NCBI RefSeq assembly: GCF_020176715.1
Contig: NZ_JAIVMF010000004.1
Location: 62,001 to 126,000 of the forward strand
DNA length: 64,000 bases
Reading direction: 5' to 3'
From: Stappia stellulata
Lineage (GTDB): Bacteria; Pseudomonadota; Alphaproteobacteria; Rhizobiales; Stappiaceae
Shown here: one piece after another, positions 61,124 through 64,000 of the stretch
Layout: every line of letters begins with the position of its first letter
Position numbering within the stretch: the first letter of the stretch is position 1
The notes under the pieces: model-generated
Seen by the model: only the letters and a program-made list of their open reading frames with translations
Told to the model about the DNA's origin: nothing
Database searches by the model: none
Program-made: the position numbers and the translations under genes

Positions 61124-62494
61124 ATGAGGCGGATACTCGTATTTCTTGCAGGGTCTTTTATGCTGTGCCTGCCTGCCGATGGTCAGGCGATGGATCTGTC
61201 TTCGGCGGTCGAATATGCGGTTGCAACAAATCCGCGTATTCTCGAGGCCGCAGCCAACCGGCGGGCGGTCGACCAGGAGCTTGAGGAGGCGACCGGCGCC
61301 TATCTTCCGCGGCTCGACATCGAAGGCGCGATCGGACCGCAGATGCTTGAGCGGCCCAATGCCTCCAATGCCGCAAATCTCGGCGTGTGGCGCCTGTCGC
61401 GGGAGGTGAGCCTTGTCGCGCGCCAGACCGTGTTCGACGGCTTTGCCCGGGCCAATGAGGTCTACCGGCAGGAAGCGCGCATCGACGGGGCCGCGGCGCG
61501 GGTGATGGAGCGTGCCGAGGTGATCGGTCTGGAGGCGGTGGAAACCTATCTCGACGTGCTGCGCCACCGGCGGATCCTCGACGTCGCGACCCGCAACATC
61601 CGCATTCACCGCGACTTGCTGGCGCGCGTGCGCACACGGGTCGACGGCGGCTCCGCCACCGTTGGCGAGTTGCGCCAGGCGGAAGAGCGCCTCGCCGGCG
61701 CTGAGGCCGTGCACGCCGATATCCTGAAGGCGGTGGGGGCGGCGGATGCGCGCTTTCAAAACGTGATCGGTCGCGAGCCGCTGAAACTCGCCCGGGCCGG
61801 CCCGCCGCGCGGATTGCCGCCGTCGCAGGCGGCCGCCGTGGCGCTTGCGCGCACTCGCCATCCGGCGCTCCAGACCGGAGGCGCGGACGTCAATGCCGCC
61901 GAAGCGGCCTTCGACCAGACCCGCGCGCCCTATCTGCCGCGTGTCGATCTGGAAGGCCGGGCGACCATCGGGCAGGACCTCGACGGCACGCCGGGGCAGA
62001 ACAACGACTTTTCCGTTCGCCTGTCGATGTCGTGGAACATCTTCAACGGCGGCATCGACCGGGCGCGGCGCATGCGCGAGGGCGAGCGCGTCACGGAAAG
62101 CAAGATGCGGCTCGACCAACTTCGCCGGACGGTGGACGAGACCGCGCGGCGGGCCTGGTCGGATATTTCCGCCAACGACCTGCGGCTTGCAGCACTGAAG
62201 CGCCAGAAGTCGGCCGCGATCGCGGTGATTTCCACCTATGACCAGGAGTTCGAGGCCGGGCTGCGCGACCTGCTCGACCTGCTCGACGCGCAAAGCTCCG
62301 CCTTCAACGTCGAGGTCCAGCAGATCAGCGCCCAGACTATCGCGGTCTTTGCCCGCTACCGGCTGCTCGCCGCCACCGGCGGCCTGCTGCGCAGCTTCAA
62401 CATCACGCCCCCGGCGGAGAGCATTTCGCTGCCGCGGGAGCGTCCCTGGTTTGTCGGCGGCAAGCCGCTGATCGAGCCGCTGAACAAGTGGTAG
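61124..62494 (+). CDS. TolC family outer membrane protein of a type I secretion system
   Basis: The 456-residue protein has a signal peptide (MRRILVFLAGSFMLCLPADG) and two outer-membrane-efflux repeats, each with a helical run and beta segments (GAYLPRLDIEGAIG and APYLPRVDLEGRATIGQDLD). It forms the outer-membrane duct. The ATG at 61124 sits behind GGGGG and gives a proper signal peptide; ATG 61094 is possible. The exporter gene begins 13 bp later. The membrane-fusion protein should lie beyond the window. Confidence 0.92.
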   Translation: MRRILVFLAGSFMLCLPADGQAMDLSSAVEYAVATNPRILEAAANRRAVDQELEEATGAYLPRLDIEGAIGPQMLERPNASNAANLGVWRLSREVSLVARQTVFDGFARANEVYRQEARIDGAAARVMERAEVIGLEAVETYLDVLRHRRILDVATRNIRIHRDLLARVRTRVDGGSATVGELRQAEERLAGAEAVHADILKAVGAADARFQNVIGREPLKLARAGPPRGLPPSQAAAVALARTRHPALQTGGADVNAAEAAFDQTRAPYLPRVDLEGRATIGQDLDGTPGQNNDFSVRLSMSWNIFNGGIDRARRMREGERVTESKMRLDQLRRTVDETARRAWSDISANDLRLAALKRQKSAAIAVISTYDQEFEAGLRDLLDLLDAQSSAFNVEVQQISAQTIAVFARYRLLAATGGLLRSFNITPPAESISLPRERPWFVGGKPLIEPLNKW

Positions 62495-62507
62495 GGGTGG
62501 TGGGAGG

Positions 62508-64000
62508 ATGCGTCACGATCACGGGTCTTCCTTTCCCGAACCGCCCGCGCCGCGCGCTGAACCGTTTCACCCGGACACGGAAACGGGTTCGGCCGCGTCC
62601 GCAAACGGCCTGCTCGAGGCGCTTGTGCATGTCGCGCGGGTCCATGGACTGTCACCCAGCGCCGATGCGATCCTTTCCGCCGTCGCGGCCGATCCCGAGG
62701 GGCTGACGCTCGCCGGGCTTGAGGAGGCCGCCGACGGGCTCGGCCTGCGCACGCATGTCGCGCGCCTGTCCTGGCGGCGGATCCCGCAGGTGTCGCTTCC
62801 CGCCATCGTGTTCGACGCGGATGGAAGCGCTGTCGTGCTCACCGGCGTGTCGCGCGCGACCCGGACGCTGGAAATCGTCGCGCCGGCGGCCGGGACCTCA
62901 TCCCATAGGGTAGAGGCCGGCAGCTTCGGCGGCGGCGGGGCGCTCATCTGCGTCTTTCTGGCCCCGGCCACCGGCGGTGGGGCCGATCCGGGCGAGGCCG
63001 GTGCCGGTGCCGGCGCACTGCAGCGCGGCCACTGGTTCTGGTCGGCGGTCCGGCGGCTGTGGCCCGACTATCTCCAGGTCGTGGTCGCGGCGCTGATCGG
63101 CAATCTGCTGGGACTTGCGACCCCGCTCTTCGTGATGAACGTCTACGACCGGGTGATCCCCAATCTCGCGATCCCGACGCTCTGGGCGCTGACCGCCGGC
63201 GTCGTCCTGGCGCTCTTGATGGATTTCGCGCTCAAGATCCTGCGCACGCGCATTGTCGACGATGCCGGGCGGCGGGTGGACATGGCGGTGGCAGGCCGGA
63301 TGTACGACAAGATCCTCGCCATGCGGCTGGAGGCGCGGGCCGACACCACCGGCGCCCTGGCAAATCGCATCCGCGATCTCGATACCGTGCGCGACGTGCT
63401 GACCTCCTCCACCGTGATCGCGCTGACCGACATGCTGTTCATCGGCGTGTTTCTCTGGGTGATGTGGGTGCTGGTCGGGCCGCTGGCGGCGATCCCCGCC
63501 CTTGCGGTGCCGCTGGTCCTCCTCGTCACCGGTCTGGTGCAGATCCCGCTCGCCGGCGCCCTGCGCGCCAGCCAGACCGATACCGCCCGCCGCCAGTCTT
63601 TGGTGGTGGAAACGCTCTCCGGCCTGGAGACGGTCAAGGCCGCCGGGGCGGAGGGCTTCCTGCGCCGTGCCTTCGACCGGGCGGTGGCGGTCGCCAGCCG
63701 CTCGACCGCGCGGGCGCGCGGCTGGGCCAATCTCGCCGCGTCCTTCACCGCCCTGGTGTTTCAGGGCGTGTCGATCCTGATCGTGGTCTTCGGGGTCTTT
63801 CTGGTGGTGGAGGGGCGCATCACCATCGGCGCGCTGATCGCGGCCAACATCCTGGCCGGGCGCGTGTTGGCGCCGCTCGGCAACATCGCGCAGACGCTGG
63901 CGCGGCTGCATCAGGCCCGCGCCGCGTTGCAGGGGCTCGACGGCCTCATGACGGCGCCGCCCGAACGCGCCCGCGATGCTCGTGCCCACGCTCATGCCCG
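62508..64000 (+). CDS. Type I secretion ABC exporter (permease/ATPase, LapB/LssB-like), truncated by window end
   Basis: The visible 497 residues start MRHDHGSSFPEPPAPRA behind GGGAGG. Residues ~45-150 resemble the C39 peptidase-like domain but lack a catalytic Cys, the degenerate form found in RTX exporters. Helices start near residue 195 (VVVAALIGNLLGLATPLFVM, NVYDRVIPNLAIPTLWAL) and continue as the type I exporter membrane domain. The ATPase domain lies beyond base 64000. With the TolC-like protein it should export the RTX protein encoded divergently. Confidence 0.9.
   Translation, partial: MRHDHGSSFPEPPAPRAEPFHPDTETGSAASANGLLEALVHVARVHGLSPSADAILSAVAADPEGLTLAGLEEAADGLGLRTHVARLSWRRIPQVSLPAIVFDADGSAVVLTGVSRATRTLEIVAPAAGTSSHRVEAGSFGGGGALICVFLAPATGGGADPGEAGAGAGALQRGHWFWSAVRRLWPDYLQVVVAALIGNLLGLATPLFVMNVYDRVIPNLAIPTLWALTAGVVLALLMDFALKILRTRIVDDAGRRVDMAVAGRMYDKILAMRLEARADTTGALANRIRDLDTVRDVLTSSTVIALTDMLFIGVFLWVMWVLVGPLAAIPALAVPLVLLVTGLVQIPLAGALRASQTDTARRQSLVVETLSGLETVKAAGAEGFLRRAFDRAVAVASRSTARARGWANLAASFTALVFQGVSILIVVFGVFLVVEGRITIGALIAANILAGRVLAPLGNIAQTLARLHQARAALQGLDGLMTAPPERARDARAHAHA

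Overview
The window is GC-rich, densely coding bacterial DNA with no rRNA, tRNA, insertion sequence or CRISPR array that I can see. Gene content points to an alphaproteobacterium, probably of the order Hyphomicrobiales (Rhizobiales): an ECF sigma fragment resembling EcfG, four EcfG-type promoters (GGAAC-N16-YGTT), a DUF992 protein, many TRAP and TTT transporters, and a plant/Chlorobi-type 8-vinyl reductase (BciA). The last hints at a bacteriochlorophyll-making lineage. The taxonomic call is inference.

Layout. 1-4.5 kb: a probable general-stress block (sigma factor C-terminus, formate/nitrite-type channel, three small or envelope stress proteins, DUF992 protein). 4.6-13.8 kb: a catabolic island with a TTT importer, a racemase-fold protein lacking the usual cysteines, an old-yellow-enzyme/dienoyl-CoA-reductase-like flavoprotein, a COG0523 metallochaperone GTPase, a cyclic amidohydrolase and a 4-oxalocrotonate tautomerase homologue, tied together by a repeated AGTGTYGACA operator-like site. 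14.0-19.7 kb: an ABC importer of the 2-aminoethylphosphonate/iron class with a HAD phosphatase and a divergent DeoR regulator. 19.7-25.2 kb: a HisD-family dehydrogenase (HpsN-like by context), an XRE-cupin regulator and a TRAP transporter. 25.5-33.5 kb: a methylisocitrate-lyase-like enzyme, a second TTT importer interleaved with lower homoprotocatechuate-pathway enzymes (isomerase, FAH-type hydrolase/decarboxylase, hydratase, aldolase), a truncated aldehyde dehydrogenase remnant and an IclR regulator.

33.7-37.1 kb: bciA and katG, convergent on a shared hairpin. 37.4-46.0 kb: a dimethylglycine-dehydrogenase-like protein, a choline-kinase-like protein, an ABC importer with two ProW-type permeases fused in one chain, and a divergent DeoR regulator. 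46.1-53.6 kb: an IclR regulator, an EamA transporter, a fumarate-reductase/ketosteroid-dehydrogenase-type flavoprotein and an SDR, divergent from a second TRAP transporter. 53.6-64 kb: a CHASE2 adenylate/guanylate cyclase, a 1631-residue FecR/VCBS/RTX secreted protein, and a divergent type I secretion system (TolC-like protein and a truncated ABC exporter).

The window therefore reads as a string of self-contained uptake-plus-catabolism modules, each with its own regulator or operator. Six solute-binding-protein-dependent importers occur in about 50 kb, and in all six the binding-protein gene is followed by a GC-rich hairpin before the membrane or ATPase genes, suggesting a shared way of setting binding-protein excess.
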